This document shows positions 51,176 through 60,835 of a DNA stretch of 64,000 bases, in pieces. The translations under genes were made by a program, and so were the position numbers. Source of the DNA: a bacterium SCSIO 12741 (GTDB taxonomy: Bacteria; Bacteroidota; Bacteroidia; Flavobacteriales_G; Salibacteraceae); contig CP073749.1 of NCBI GenBank assembly GCA_024398055.1, positions 806,001-870,000 on the forward strand. The letters are read 5' to 3'. Under the pieces are notes generated by a model that saw only the letters and a list, made by a program, of their open reading frames with translations, was not told where the DNA came from and did no database searches. Each line of letters opens with the position of its first letter. The first letter of the stretch is position 1.

Positions 51176-52384
51176 ATGACGCAAGAAACCATGGAGCGAC
51201 TGTCAGACAGAATCCAAGCCTTGTCTGAATCGCAAACGCTGGCGATGGCACGATTGAGTCGGGAGATGAAAGCTCAAGGGCTTGATATCATTAGTCTGAG
51301 TCTGGGTGAACCTGATTTCAATACTCCGGATTTCATTAAAGATGCTGCCAAAAAGGCCATTGATGATAATTACTCTCATTATCCACCAGTTAACGGTTAT
51401 CTCGAATTAAGGCAGGCCATTTCTGCCAAGTTTAAAAGGGATAACAACCTGGATTATCCAGCTGATCAAATCGTCATTTCAACGGGAGCTAAGCAATCCC
51501 TGGCCAACATTGTTTTGAGCATTGTTAACGAAGGTCAGGAAGTTTTACTTCCCGCTCCATATTGGGTAAGCTATTATGAAATCGTCAAATTGGCGGGTGG
51601 AATTCCAGTACCCGTCGAAACGTCGATCGACCGGGATTTTAAAATCTCGGCAGAACAATTGGAAAATGCGATCACACCGAATACCCGGTTGATCATTTTC
51701 AGTTCACCATGCAACCCAAGTGGTTCGGTATACACCGCTGAGGAGTTAACGCAATTGGCTAAGGTCATTGCCAGGTACCCCAATCTGATGGTGATTTCAG
51801 ATGAGATTTATGAAATGATCAATTTTGAATCACGCCATGCGTCTTTAGCCACCAATGCAGAAATTTTTGATCAGGTCATCACCGTTAATGGTGTTTCCAA
51901 AGGTTTTGCCATGACCGGTTGGAGAATTGGATATATCGGAGCCCCGCTGTGGGTTGCTCAAGCTTGCTCCAAAATGCAAGGGCAATTTACTTCCGCTCCA
52001 AGCGGCATTTCCCAAAAAGCAGCACAAGCTGCCGTGGAAGCCGATCCGGCAAAAGTTGCCTACATGCGTGATGAATTTTTGCTCCGTCGCAATTTGATGA
52101 TTGAATTGCTAAGCGAAATTCCAGGTATTCGTTGCAACCGTCCACCTGGAGCCTTTTATCTCTTCCCGGATATTTCTGAATTTTTCGGAAAGAAAACGGA
52201 TGGATATGAAATCAACAATGCCAGCGACCTAAGCATGTATCTACTCAAAGAAGCTCATGTAGGTGTGGTAACAGGGGAAGCATTTGGTAATCCTGAATGC
52301 ATTCGACTATCGTATGCCGCTTCTCAGGATCAACTCAAAGAGGCTGCTGCCCGCATGAAAAAACACTTAAACCGTTTACATTGA
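51176..52384 (+). CDS. Class I aspartate aminotransferase
   Basis: 402 residues. The fold type I signature is complete: YWVSYYEIV region, FSSPCNPSGSVY, SDEIYEMI and the PLP lysine in VNGVSKGFAMTGWRIGY. The C-terminal Arg that binds the substrate carboxylate is in CIRLSYAAS. Aspartate is the likely substrate, as in the thermophilic type Ib AspAT. It overlaps the next gene by four bases (TTGA), so translation is coupled to a sugar kinase, methyltransferase and PorT in one run of genes. Confidence 0.88.
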   Translation: MTQETMERLSDRIQALSESQTLAMARLSREMKAQGLDIISLSLGEPDFNTPDFIKDAAKKAIDDNYSHYPPVNGYLELRQAISAKFKRDNNLDYPADQIVISTGAKQSLANIVLSIVNEGQEVLLPAPYWVSYYEIVKLAGGIPVPVETSIDRDFKISAEQLENAITPNTRLIIFSSPCNPSGSVYTAEELTQLAKVIARYPNLMVISDEIYEMINFESRHASLATNAEIFDQVITVNGVSKGFAMTGWRIGYIGAPLWVAQACSKMQGQFTSAPSGISQKAAQAAVEADPAKVAYMRDEFLLRRNLMIELLSEIPGIRCNRPPGAFYLFPDISEFFGKKTDGYEINNASDLSMYLLKEAHVGVVTGEAFGNPECIRLSYAASQDQLKEAAARMKKHLNRLH

Positions 52385-53400
52385 CATTAAGTAATCACGA
52401 AATAAATACGCTGTTCGACAGCTTTATCAACCAAAAGGTATTGATCATCGGTGACGTTATGATTGACGCTTATTACCGAGGCAAAATCGAACGCATTTCT
52501 CCAGAAGCTCCAGTTCCGGTGGTAGAAGTTACTTCACGGGAAACCCGATTGGGTGGAGCAGGGAATGTAACCGTTAACCTGGCAGCCATGAAGGCCACAC
52601 CGATCATCTGCTCCGTTATTGGTGCCGATCCAAATGGTAGTGATTTGATCGGATTGTTGGAAAACGAAGGAATTCCATCCCGTGGAATCCTGCAATCCAA
52701 ATCCAGAAAAACAACGGTTAAAACTCGGATTATCTCAGGCAGTCAGCACATGCTCCGAATTGACGAAGAGCGTATCGAGCCATTGAGTGACGAAGATCGC
52801 CTGAACTTTATCGACCACATCTTGTCTATCTTGAAGAAAGAAGAGGTGGGTGTGGTAATTTTTGAAGATTACGATAAAGGAGTGATCGATCGAACGGTGA
52901 TTGAAAAGGTGGTGGAGTATTGCAATGCCAATCAAATTCCCACAGCTGTTGATCCCAAGAGAAAAAACTTCCTGCATTACGAAAAAGTGACCTTGTTTAA
53001 GCCCAATCTCAAAGAATTGAAGGACGGTCTTAATCTTTTGGATTTTCAAACGGACGTTGATGGATTGAATGAAGCGAATCAGCAATTGACTAAAAAGCTG
53101 AATCACGAAACTTCCTTGATTACCCTATCTGAAAAAGGCGTTTACATTTCGTCTAAAGGTGAATCCTCCATTATTCCGGCTCACTTAAGAAATATCGCCG
53201 ATGTATCCGGAGCCGGAGACACGGTAATCTCCGTTGCGGCTCTTTGCCTGGCGGCGGGCACCTCACCTCAAAACTTGGCCGAAATTGCTAACCTGGCCGG
53301 AGGTTTGGTATGCGAGCAAGTGGGGGTTGTTCCCATTTTGCATGAAGACCTCCTTAAAGAATGTTTATCACTCAATCAGGAAGATTCCTATACAGCATGA
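52381..53400 (+). CDS. PfkB-family heptose-7-phosphate kinase (HldE N-domain-like)
   Basis: 339 residues with a TTG start at 52381 that overlaps the aminotransferase stop; no in-frame ATG fits before the core. The sequence [29 protein letters not shown] is the hallmark of the HldE/RfaE kinase domain; [16 protein letters not shown] and the catalytic [20 protein letters not shown] follow. The ADP-heptose nucleotidyltransferase domain of full HldE is absent. The likely reaction is phosphorylation of D-glycero-D-manno-heptose-7-phosphate for lipopolysaccharide core. It is coupled to ubiE downstream by a further four-base overlap. Confidence 0.82.
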   Translation: MTLSNHEINTLFDSFINQKVLIIGDVMIDAYYRGKIERISPEAPVPVVEVTSRETRLGGAGNVTVNLAAMKATPIICSVIGADPNGSDLIGLLENEGIPSRGILQSKSRKTTVKTRIISGSQHMLRIDEERIEPLSDEDRLNFIDHILSILKKEEVGVVIFEDYDKGVIDRTVIEKVVEYCNANQIPTAVDPKRKNFLHYEKVTLFKPNLKELKDGLNLLDFQTDVDGLNEANQQLTKKLNHETSLITLSEKGVYISSKGESSIIPAHLRNIADVSGAGDTVISVAALCLAAGTSPQNLAEIANLAGGLVCEQVGVVPILHEDLLKECLSLNQEDSYTA

Positions 53401-54119
53401 GCAAAGTAACACCTTACGAATCCGATTCCAGCAAGAAGGAACAAGTAGCAGAAATGTTTGACAACATCTCTGCCAACTACGACTTGCTCAATCACCTTCT
53501 CTCCATGGGCATTGATATTACCTGGAGAAAAAAAGCCATCAAGCTGCTTAAGCCCTCAGCACCTAAGCAATTGCTTGACATTGCAACTGGAACTGGTGAC
53601 TTCGCCTTGGAAGCGATGAGCTTAAATCCAGACAAAATCACTGGAGTGGACATTAGCCGCGAAATGCTGGCCGTGGGTGTTGAAAAAGTGAAAAAACGCG
53701 GACTGGAAGGAAAAATCGAGCTGAAATATGGCGATTCAGAAAACCTTCCCTTCTCTGACAATATGTTTGACGCTATTACCGTTTCCTTCGGCGTGCGAAA
53801 CTTTGAAAACCTAAAAGCTGGTCTGTCGGAAATGCATCGGGTGCTTAAGCCTGGTGGCAAAGTGGCCATTATCGAATTTTCGAAGCCTCAGGCATTTCCT
53901 ATTAAACAGATCTACCAATTCTATTTCAAAGCGATTCTGCCTTTTATCGGAAAAACGATTTCAAAGGACTCCAGAGCATACACTTACCTACCTGAATCGG
54001 TGGACGCCTTTCCTTATGGAGATGAGTTCATGTCTATTCTAAAAGAGGTTGGATTTAGAAATGGTCAATGCATTCCACTAACATTTGGTATTGCATCTAT
54101 ATATTTGGGCGAAAGATAG
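53397..54119 (+). CDS. ubiE: Menaquinone biosynthesis methyltransferase
   Basis: 240 residues from ATG 53397, overlapping the kinase stop. The SAM motif is [14 protein letters not shown], the second part [19 protein letters not shown] and the C-terminal [19 protein letters not shown], all diagnostic of UbiE/MenG. It methylates demethylmenaquinone to menaquinone, the respiratory quinone of Bacteroidota. PorT follows after four bases. Confidence 0.95.
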   Translation: MSKVTPYESDSSKKEQVAEMFDNISANYDLLNHLLSMGIDITWRKKAIKLLKPSAPKQLLDIATGTGDFALEAMSLNPDKITGVDISREMLAVGVEKVKKRGLEGKIELKYGDSENLPFSDNMFDAITVSFGVRNFENLKAGLSEMHRVLKPGGKVAIIEFSKPQAFPIKQIYQFYFKAILPFIGKTISKDSRAYTYLPESVDAFPYGDEFMSILKEVGFRNGQCIPLTFGIASIYLGER

Positions 54120-54123
54120 CGGA

Positions 54124-54867
54124 TTGACAAGTCGTTTGTACATACTTACCGGGATTACCCTCTTCCTCCTATTGAGCGCCACCCAGGTTCAGGCTCAACG
54201 GCATCGCTATAAGCTGAAGAAGATTACCAACCTTTCTACCTTCGATGATAAATTGGTCCATTTCGGATTTTCCTTGGGTGTAAACACGGCTGGTTTCCGC
54301 CAGGAGAATGACTTAAGTAGAAATGACTCACTCAAGATTGTTGAAACGAATCCTCAATTGGGTTTTAATCTCGGAATTGTAGGAGCTCTTCACTTTGGCA
54401 AACACGTAAGTCTACGGTTTATTCCTACTCTGTCTTTCTGCCAACGAAACATGGAATATACCTATACAAGTTTCGCAGGGAGTCAAAACAAGAAGTACAT
54501 AAAACCAGTTGAATCCACCTACCTGGACTTTCCCCTGAACCTCAAATTACGTTCAGCCCGGTATCACAATTTTGCAGCTTATGTAGTCGGTGGATTCATG
54601 TATAGCTACGATTTGGTGAGTCAGCACGACGTGGTCAATGAATCGGTTAACCCCGATGATATCGTTATCAAACTTAATCAACATACCTACAGTTATCAGA
54701 TCGGAGCGGGGTTTGATTTCTTTCTACCCTACTTTAAGTTCTCTCCGGAATTTAAACTTTCCATGGGGCTAAACAATAACCTGATTCAGGATAATACTTT
54801 GTTTGCCACCCCGCTTAACTACCTGAAATCACGTATCTTTCTGGTGTCTTTTACCTTCGAAGGGTAA
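54124..54867 (+). CDS. porT: PorT-like outer-membrane protein of the type IX secretion system
   Basis: 247 residues with a TTG start at 54124, four bases after the ubiE stop. A signal peptide ends QVQAQ. The mature protein starts RHRYKLKKITNLSTFDDKLVHFGFSLGVN, the well-known PorT/SprT N-terminus, and shows an outer-membrane barrel with alternating aromatic residues. ubiE-porT order is typical of Bacteroidota. PorT is needed for secretion of T9SS cargo; two such cargo proteins are encoded at 33993 and 43702. Confidence 0.88.
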   Translation: MTSRLYILTGITLFLLLSATQVQAQRHRYKLKKITNLSTFDDKLVHFGFSLGVNTAGFRQENDLSRNDSLKIVETNPQLGFNLGIVGALHFGKHVSLRFIPTLSFCQRNMEYTYTSFAGSQNKKYIKPVESTYLDFPLNLKLRSARYHNFAAYVVGGFMYSYDLVSQHDVVNESVNPDDIVIKLNQHTYSYQIGAGFDFFLPYFKFSPEFKLSMGLNNNLIQDNTLFATPLNYLKSRIFLVSFTFEG

Positions 54868-54882
54868 TCTCTTAAATTCTTT

Positions 54883-54913
54883 AAAATACTATGCGAGCAT
54901 AGTATTTTTTTAT
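54883..54913 (+). promoter_or_regulatory. Palindrome AATACTATGC-GA-GCATAGTATT: operator and/or terminator
   Basis: Perfect 12-bp arms (54883-54894 and 54897-54908, with AA/TT extension) followed by a T run to 54910. It sits 15 bases after the porT stop and six bases before the MarR -7 box. It can end porT transcription as a hairpin and it is placed exactly where a MarR dimer would block its own promoter. Confidence 0.7.
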
Positions 54914-54914
54914 C

Positions 54915-54922
54915 TAAATTTG
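54915..54922 (+). promoter_or_regulatory. -7 box TAAATTTG of the MarR/fad operon
   Basis: Perfect TAnnTTTG. The ATG at 54929 follows by six bases, implying a leaderless or near-leaderless mRNA. Confidence 0.6.
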
Positions 54923-54928
54923 GGTCAT

Positions 54929-55381
54929 ATGAAACCTGAAGACACTATTGACTTCCCTATCAGATGGGCATGGCACGGCATTCAAAGACAGTATAATTTG
55001 ATCGCTTCGCGCCACGAATTAACCATGACGATGGGGTATGTATTGCTTAACATCGACATGAATGAGGGAACTCCAAGCACCCAGCTTGGACCGAAAATTG
55101 GCATGGAACCCGGGAGCCTCACCCGTACGTTAAAAACGATGGAGGACAAAGGTTATATCTACAAAGAGTCTGACGTTTCTGACAAAAGAAAAGTGCGCAT
55201 TTGCCTGACCGAACTGGGTCATGAAAAAAGAGAGGTATCCAAGGATGCCGTTCTTCGTTTCAATGAATTTTTCTCCAAGAAAATTCCAAATGGCAAGCGT
55301 AAACATTTCTTCGATGTGATGGAATTGATAAACGAATCATTAAAAAACGAAAACATTTTTTTTCAGCATGAGGAGAATTAA
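54929..55381 (+). CDS. MarR family transcriptional regulator of beta-oxidation genes
   Basis: 150 residues from ATG 54929. The winged helix is visible: TPSTQLGPKIGMEPGSLTRTLKTMEDKGYIYKESDVSDKRKVRICLT, with the DKR wing motif. The N-terminal helix IRWAWHGIQRQYNLI serves dimerisation. It overlaps the FadB-like start by 14 bases and so is translated with the fatty acid genes. It probably represses the operon and itself through the palindrome at 54883, released by acyl-CoA. That ligand is an inference from the gene context. Confidence 0.9.
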   Translation: MKPEDTIDFPIRWAWHGIQRQYNLIASRHELTMTMGYVLLNIDMNEGTPSTQLGPKIGMEPGSLTRTLKTMEDKGYIYKESDVSDKRKVRICLTELGHEKREVSKDAVLRFNEFFSKKIPNGKRKHFFDVMELINESLKNENIFFQHEEN

Positions 55382-57770
55382 GCACGTAACCGTTATCGGA
55401 TCTGGCGTGATGGGCTCCCGAATAGCTTGTCATTTTGCCAACGTAGGTGTGGAGGTCCTATTGTTGGATCGCGCACCAGACGCACTCACTGAGAAGGAGG
55501 AGAAAGTGGGGTTAAATCTGTCGGACAAGGCGGTTAAAAATCGCATTGTAAACGATTCCCTCAAGCAAGCCTTAAAGTCAAACCCCTCCCCTATTTACAG
55601 CAAAAAATTTGCCTCAAGGATACAAACCGGAAACCTGGACGATGACCTCAACAAGGTGAGTGATACGGATTGGATTATCGAGGTAATTATTGAGGACCTG
55701 GGTATTAAGCAAGCCTTGTTCGAGAAATTGGATGGATTGCGTAAACCGGGCACTTTGATCAGTTCCAATACCTCGGGCATCCCTATCAACATGATGATTC
55801 AGGGGCGCTCCGATGATTTTCAAAAGCACTTCTGCGGGACTCACTTTTTTAACCCGCCTCGGTACCTGGCTTTATTGGAAATTATTCCTACCCAGAAAAC
55901 AGACTCTTCGGTCATTGACTTCTTAATGGATTATGGCAAGAGATACCTGGGCAAGCAGACGGTATTGTGTCAAGACACTCCAGCATTTATCGCGAATCGG
56001 GTTGGAATTTTCTCCATTATGGCCCTCTTCCATTTGGTAGATGAATTAGAACTAACAGTAGACGAAGTTGATCGATTAACCGGCCCCCTCATTGGCCGTC
56101 CTAAATCGGCAACCTTCCGAACCTGCGACGTGGTTGGATTAGATACCTTGGTTCGAGTAGCCAAGGGGTTGGAACAACATCTGCCAAACGATGAACAACG
56201 CGCCATTTTCAAGTTGCCTGATTACGTCGAGAAAATGGTAGAAAATCGCTGGTTTGGAAGTAAAACCAAGCAGGGATTCTTCAAAAAAATAAAGGGGGAA
56301 AATGGTAAAAGTGAGATTCTATCACTTGATCTTAAAACCCTTGAATATGGCCCCCGCCAAAAAGCAAAATTTGCCACATTAGAAGCAGCGAAGCCAGTAG
56401 AAAACATGGCCGAACGTTTCAAGGTGTTGGTATCGGGCAAGGACAAAGCTGGTGAGTTTTACCGCAGGTCATTCATGGCCCTGTTCGCCTATGTGAGTTA
56501 CCGAATTCCGGAAATCACAGATGCGCTATACAAAATTGATGATGCCATTCGGGCTGGATTTGGTTGGAAATACGGTCCTTTCGAAACCTGGGACATGCTG
56601 GGATTGGAAGACACGTTAAAGGCAATGGAGGCCAGTGGACATGCTCCAGCTCCCTGGATTGCTGAAATGGTAGCTTCAGGTAAAACATCTTTCTACGGCG
56701 TAGAAGACGGCAAACGGACCTACTACGATAAAGCAAGCGGTGAATACCGCCTGATCCCAGGACAAGAGAAGACTATTTCCCTGGACGTTATCCGCGATCA
56801 AAATACGGTTTGGAAAAACGCCTCCACCACCCTTACAGATTTGGGTGATGGCATTCTGAATTTGGAGTTCCACACCAAGATGAATACGATTGGAGGTGAC
56901 GTTCTCGCCGGAATCAATTACGCCATAGACCTGGCCGAAAAAGAATATCAAGGTCTGGTCATTTCAAATACCGGAGACAACTTCTCGGCAGGCGCCAATG
57001 TGGGACTCATTTTCATGATGGCCATTGAGCAGGAATACGACGAGCTGGATTTTGCCATTCGAACCTTTCAGAATACTATTATGCGGGTGAGATACTCCTC
57101 GATTCCCGTAGTAGTAGCCCCTCACAATCTTTGTTTAGGTGGTGGTTGTGAAATGTCTATGCATGCTGACAAGGTGGTGGCTCATTCCGAGCTGTATATG
57201 GGCTTGGTGGAATTTGGAGTAGGTGTTATTCCAGGAGGTGGTGGAACCAAAGAATTTGCCCTCCGTTGCTCCGACGGTTTTAAAGATGGTGACATCAGAA
57301 TCAACACTTTCCGCGATCGATTCCTGACCATTGGTCAAGCCAAAGTATCTACCTCAGCATACGAGGCCTTTGATTTAGGCTACCTAAGAAAGGGAATTGA
57401 CGAAGTAGTCGTAAGCCGTGAGCTACAATTGTCTACGGCCAAAAGAGCCGCTTTGGAAATGGCCGAACGTGGATATACACAGCCCATTCCAAGAACCGAC
57501 ATCAAGGTACTTGGTCAGGAAGGATTGGGAATCGTATACGTTGGGGCCAATTCAATGAAATCGGGTCATTACATTTCTGAGCACGATCAGCTGATCTCTG
57601 AAAAATTGGGATGGGTTCTGTGTGGCGGAGATCTCTCTGAAATAACTGAAGTAAGTGAACAATACCTGTTGGATATGGAGCGAAGAGCATTCCTGGAATT
57701 ATGTGGTACACGTAAAACCCTGGAAAGACTTCAAAGCATTATTAAAACAGGTAAAGTATTAAGAAATTAA
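55368..57770 (+). CDS. 3-hydroxyacyl-CoA dehydrogenase / enoyl-CoA hydratase
   Basis: 800 residues. The N-terminal part is the dehydrogenase: RIKHVTVIGSGVMGSRIACHFAN (Rossmann motif), CGTHFFNPPRYLALLEI with the catalytic His, and two C-terminal HADH domains to about residue 460. The C-terminal third is a crotonase: NFSAGANVGLI (oxyanion hole), CLGGGCEMSMHAD and VEFGVGVIPGGGGT. This order, dehydrogenase then hydratase, is the reverse of E. coli FadB. It catalyses two steps of beta-oxidation of acyl-CoA. It is the first enzyme of a three-gene operon behind marR. Confidence 0.92.
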   Translation: MRRIKHVTVIGSGVMGSRIACHFANVGVEVLLLDRAPDALTEKEEKVGLNLSDKAVKNRIVNDSLKQALKSNPSPIYSKKFASRIQTGNLDDDLNKVSDTDWIIEVIIEDLGIKQALFEKLDGLRKPGTLISSNTSGIPINMMIQGRSDDFQKHFCGTHFFNPPRYLALLEIIPTQKTDSSVIDFLMDYGKRYLGKQTVLCQDTPAFIANRVGIFSIMALFHLVDELELTVDEVDRLTGPLIGRPKSATFRTCDVVGLDTLVRVAKGLEQHLPNDEQRAIFKLPDYVEKMVENRWFGSKTKQGFFKKIKGENGKSEILSLDLKTLEYGPRQKAKFATLEAAKPVENMAERFKVLVSGKDKAGEFYRRSFMALFAYVSYRIPEITDALYKIDDAIRAGFGWKYGPFETWDMLGLEDTLKAMEASGHAPAPWIAEMVASGKTSFYGVEDGKRTYYDKASGEYRLIPGQEKTISLDVIRDQNTVWKNASTTLTDLGDGILNLEFHTKMNTIGGDVLAGINYAIDLAEKEYQGLVISNTGDNFSAGANVGLIFMMAIEQEYDELDFAIRTFQNTIMRVRYSSIPVVVAPHNLCLGGGCEMSMHADKVVAHSELYMGLVEFGVGVIPGGGGTKEFALRCSDGFKDGDIRINTFRDRFLTIGQAKVSTSAYEAFDLGYLRKGIDEVVVSRELQLSTAKRAALEMAERGYTQPIPRTDIKVLGQEGLGIVYVGANSMKSGHYISEHDQLISEKLGWVLCGGDLSEITEVSEQYLLDMERRAFLELCGTRKTLERLQSIIKTGKVLRN

Positions 57771-57782
57771 ACGCATAGAAAA

Positions 57783-58958
57783 ATGGATGCATACATCGTA
57801 GCTGCCAAGCGTTCGGCTGTAGGTAAGGCCAACAGGGGAACCTTTCGATTTCTCCGCCCAGATGACCTGGCCATGCACGTTATTCGCGATTTGATGGATT
57901 CGGTACCTGAGTTAGAAGTTGACCGGATCGATGACCTCATTGTGGGTAATGCCATGCCAGAGGCTGAGCACGGACTAAACGTAGGTCGATTAATCTCCCT
58001 GATGAGCTTCGACACGGACAAGGTCCCTGGAATGACCGTAAACCGGTATTGCTCATCCGGATTAGAAACCATATCCATTGCTGCCGCTAAAATTCATGCA
58101 GGAATGGCCGATTGCATTATTGCAGGAGGAACAGAAAGTATGTCTCTTATTCCTATGGGTGGATGGCGTGTGGTTCCAAATGCGCGAATCGGAAAAAACA
58201 ATCCCGGGTGGTACTGGGGAATGGGCCTAACCGCAGAAGAAGTAGCTAACCGCTACAACGTAAGCCGGGAAGACCAGGACGAATTTGCCATGAAGTCTCA
58301 TCAAAAAGCGGCTCTGGCCATTCAGGAAGAACGCCTTCAACTGGGAGTTACTCCGGTAGAAGTCGAAGAAGTATTCCTTGACGGAAAAGAACGTAAAACC
58401 CGTAAGAAAACCTTATCCGTGGACGAAGGAGTTCGACCGAACACCAATTTGGAGGCTCTCGCTCGGTTGCGACCTGTTTTTGCAGCCGATGGTTCGGTAA
58501 CAGCGGGTAATGCTTCTCAAACTTCGGATGGAGCTGCTTTCGTAGTGGTGATGTCTGAAAAAATGGTCAAGGAGCTCAACGTCAAACCTATCGCCCGACT
58601 TCTGTCTTACGCAGCTGTAGGGGTAGAGCCTGAAATCATGGGTATTGGTCCGGTGAAAGCTATTCCAAAGGCCTTGAAACTGGCAGGCATGTCCCTTCAA
58701 GATATTGACCTCATCGAGCTCAACGAAGCCTTTGCCTCTCAATCTCTCGCAGTGATTCGAGAAGCAGGCCTCAACCCAGACATCGTCAATGTAAACGGCG
58801 GTGCTATCGCTCTTGGTCATCCCCTGGGGTGTACCGGAGCCAAGCTATCCGTCCAGTTGTTTAATGAAATGCGACTGAGAAAACAGAAATATGGAATCGT
58901 GACCATGTGTGTAGGAACCGGACAAGGTGCTGCCGGTGTATATGAATTGTTGGATTAA
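57783..58958 (+). CDS. Acetyl-CoA C-acyltransferase (3-ketoacyl-CoA thiolase)
   Basis: 391 residues, the standard thiolase length. The nucleophilic cysteine is in VNRYCSSGLETI, the histidine in GGAIALGHPLGCTGAK and the second cysteine in MCVGTGQGAAGV. It performs the thiolytic cleavage of beta-oxidation. It starts 12 bases after the FadB-like gene, making the pair equivalent to FadA/FadB. Chain-length preference is not readable. Confidence 0.94.
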   Translation: MDAYIVAAKRSAVGKANRGTFRFLRPDDLAMHVIRDLMDSVPELEVDRIDDLIVGNAMPEAEHGLNVGRLISLMSFDTDKVPGMTVNRYCSSGLETISIAAAKIHAGMADCIIAGGTESMSLIPMGGWRVVPNARIGKNNPGWYWGMGLTAEEVANRYNVSREDQDEFAMKSHQKAALAIQEERLQLGVTPVEVEEVFLDGKERKTRKKTLSVDEGVRPNTNLEALARLRPVFAADGSVTAGNASQTSDGAAFVVVMSEKMVKELNVKPIARLLSYAAVGVEPEIMGIGPVKAIPKALKLAGMSLQDIDLIELNEAFASQSLAVIREAGLNPDIVNVNGGAIALGHPLGCTGAKLSVQLFNEMRLRKQKYGIVTMCVGTGQGAAGVYELLD

Positions 58959-58978
58959 GAACTAAAAAACGTTTAAAA

Positions 58979-60754
58979 ATGGATGCTATTAAAGGAGGAG
59001 AATTCCTGATTCGTGAAACTGATGCTCAATCGGTTTTTATTCCCGAAGAATGGAACGAAGAACAAAAAATGATCGCCCAAACTTGCCAGGATTTTATGGA
59101 TCAAGAGGTATTTCCCCACCTTGATCGCATTGATTCGATGGAAGAAGGCCTGATGCCCGAATTGCTTCAAAAAGCTGGAGAATTGGGTATGCTTGGTATT
59201 TCTGTTCCGGAAGAATATGGAGGGTTTGAAAAACGATTCGTCACCTCTATGCTCACCACCGAAATTACGGGTGCGGGCCATTCATTTGCTGTTGCCTTTT
59301 CGGCCCATGCCGGAATTGGAACCCTCCCTATTCTATACTATGGTAACGAGGAGCAAAAACAAAAATACATTCCCAAACTGGCGAACGGCGAGTGGAAAGC
59401 ATCCTATTGCTTAACGGAACCTGGTTCGGGATCTGATGCCAACTCTGGAAAAACAAAAGCTACTTTGTCTGAAGATGGAAAGCACTACATCTTAAATGGG
59501 CAAAAAATGTGGATCACCAATGGTGGCTTTGCAGATGTGTACACGGTTTTTGCCAAAATTGACGATGACGAGGATTTGAGTGCCTTTATCGTTGAACGCG
59601 GTTACGAAGGAATTTCACTGGGTGCAGAAGAGAAGAAAATGGGAATCAAAGGTTCTTCTACCGTTCAGGTGTTTCTAAACAACTGTAAAGTTCCGGTGGA
59701 AAACATGCTCTATGAGCGTGGCAAAGGGTTTAAGATCGCTCTTAACATTCTCAATATTGGTAGAATTAAACTCGCAGGGGCCTGCCTGGGTGGATCGAAA
59801 CGCACCATCGATTTGTCCGTGAATTATGCCAACGAAAGAAATCAGTTTGGACGCCCTATTTCCAAGTATGGCGCCATTCGTCATAAAATGGCAGAGCAAG
59901 CAACCCGCACTTTTGCTTTGGAATCTGCCATGTACCGTTGCTCTCAAAACATCGATGACGCCATTCTGGCTCTCGAAGAAAGCGGAATGGAACATGGACA
60001 AGCCTTACTCAAAGGAGTGGAACAATTTGCAGCCGAGGCAGCCATGCTAAAGGTATACGGATCAGAAGTAGCCGACTACGTAATCGACGAAGGTGTTCAG
60101 ATCTATGGAGGTATGGGATTCTCAGCAGAAGCTCCAATGGACCGTGCCTACCGCGATGCTCGTATTAACCGGATATTTGAAGGGACCAATGAGATTAACC
60201 GGATGCTGACGGTTGACATGTTACTTAAAAAGGCCCTGAGAGGAGAATTGGACCTCATGGGACATGCCCAAAAAGTGGCCAATGAGTTAATGGGCATTCC
60301 TGAATTCGGAGATGCTGAAGAAGGGCTTTTCGCAAAGGAGAAAAAGGCCATTGCCAACTTCAAAAAAGCAGTCCTTTTAGTAGCCGGATCAGCGGCTCAA
60401 AAATTGGCGATGCAATTGGCCAAGGAGCAGGAAGTACTCATGAACATCTCAGACATGGCCATTATGACGTATATTGCCGAATCTATTCAGCTTCGTGTAG
60501 AAAAGCTCGTTGGCATGCGGGGAGAAGAATCCTGCAGGGAACAAATTGCCATGGTTCAGTTATTCATCTACGATGCTGCTGATGCCATTCACAAACACGG
60601 CAAGGACGCTCTATCTTCCTTTGTTGAGGGAGACGATCTCCGTTTGCAATTGATGGGTTTAAAAAGGTTTGCTAAGGTGGACCCAGTCAATGTTAAGGAA
60701 GCTCGCCGAGCTATTGCTGCCAAAATGATTGAAGCTAACCGCTACTGTTATTAA
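58979..60754 (+). CDS. Acyl-CoA dehydrogenase, long C-terminal form
   Basis: 591 residues. Core ACAD features: YCLTEPGSGSDANSGKT, the FAD block MWITNGGFADVYTVF, SVNYANERNQFGRPIS and the catalytic Glu in RIFEGTNEINRML. An extra C-terminal domain of about 180 residues follows, as in very-long-chain ACADs and the Bacillus FadE form. It catalyses the first, flavin-dependent step of beta-oxidation. It is 20 bases after the thiolase, so the full cycle is in one operon. Confidence 0.93.
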   Translation: MDAIKGGEFLIRETDAQSVFIPEEWNEEQKMIAQTCQDFMDQEVFPHLDRIDSMEEGLMPELLQKAGELGMLGISVPEEYGGFEKRFVTSMLTTEITGAGHSFAVAFSAHAGIGTLPILYYGNEEQKQKYIPKLANGEWKASYCLTEPGSGSDANSGKTKATLSEDGKHYILNGQKMWITNGGFADVYTVFAKIDDDEDLSAFIVERGYEGISLGAEEKKMGIKGSSTVQVFLNNCKVPVENMLYERGKGFKIALNILNIGRIKLAGACLGGSKRTIDLSVNYANERNQFGRPISKYGAIRHKMAEQATRTFALESAMYRCSQNIDDAILALEESGMEHGQALLKGVEQFAAEAAMLKVYGSEVADYVIDEGVQIYGGMGFSAEAPMDRAYRDARINRIFEGTNEINRMLTVDMLLKKALRGELDLMGHAQKVANELMGIPEFGDAEEGLFAKEKKAIANFKKAVLLVAGSAAQKLAMQLAKEQEVLMNISDMAIMTYIAESIQLRVEKLVGMRGEESCREQIAMVQLFIYDAADAIHKHGKDALSSFVEGDDLRLQLMGLKRFAKVDPVNVKEARRAIAAKMIEANRYCY

Positions 60755-60793
60755 CATCGTTCCCGAGATAATTTCACCTGGCAAACTTCATCA

Positions 60794-60820
60794 GCTCTAA
60801 TTTGTTGTTCAATTTAGAGC
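60794..60820. promoter_or_regulatory. Hairpin GCTCTAA-TTAGAGC upstream of the helicase gene
   Basis: GCTCTAA-T-TTG pairs with CAA-T-TTAGAGC, seven plus three pairs with a T-T mismatch and a five-base loop. No T-tract follows, so it is less likely a terminator than a regulatory structure. It is 16 bases before the DEAD-box start. Confidence 0.3.
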
Positions 60821-60835
60821 CGACAGTTTATTAGT

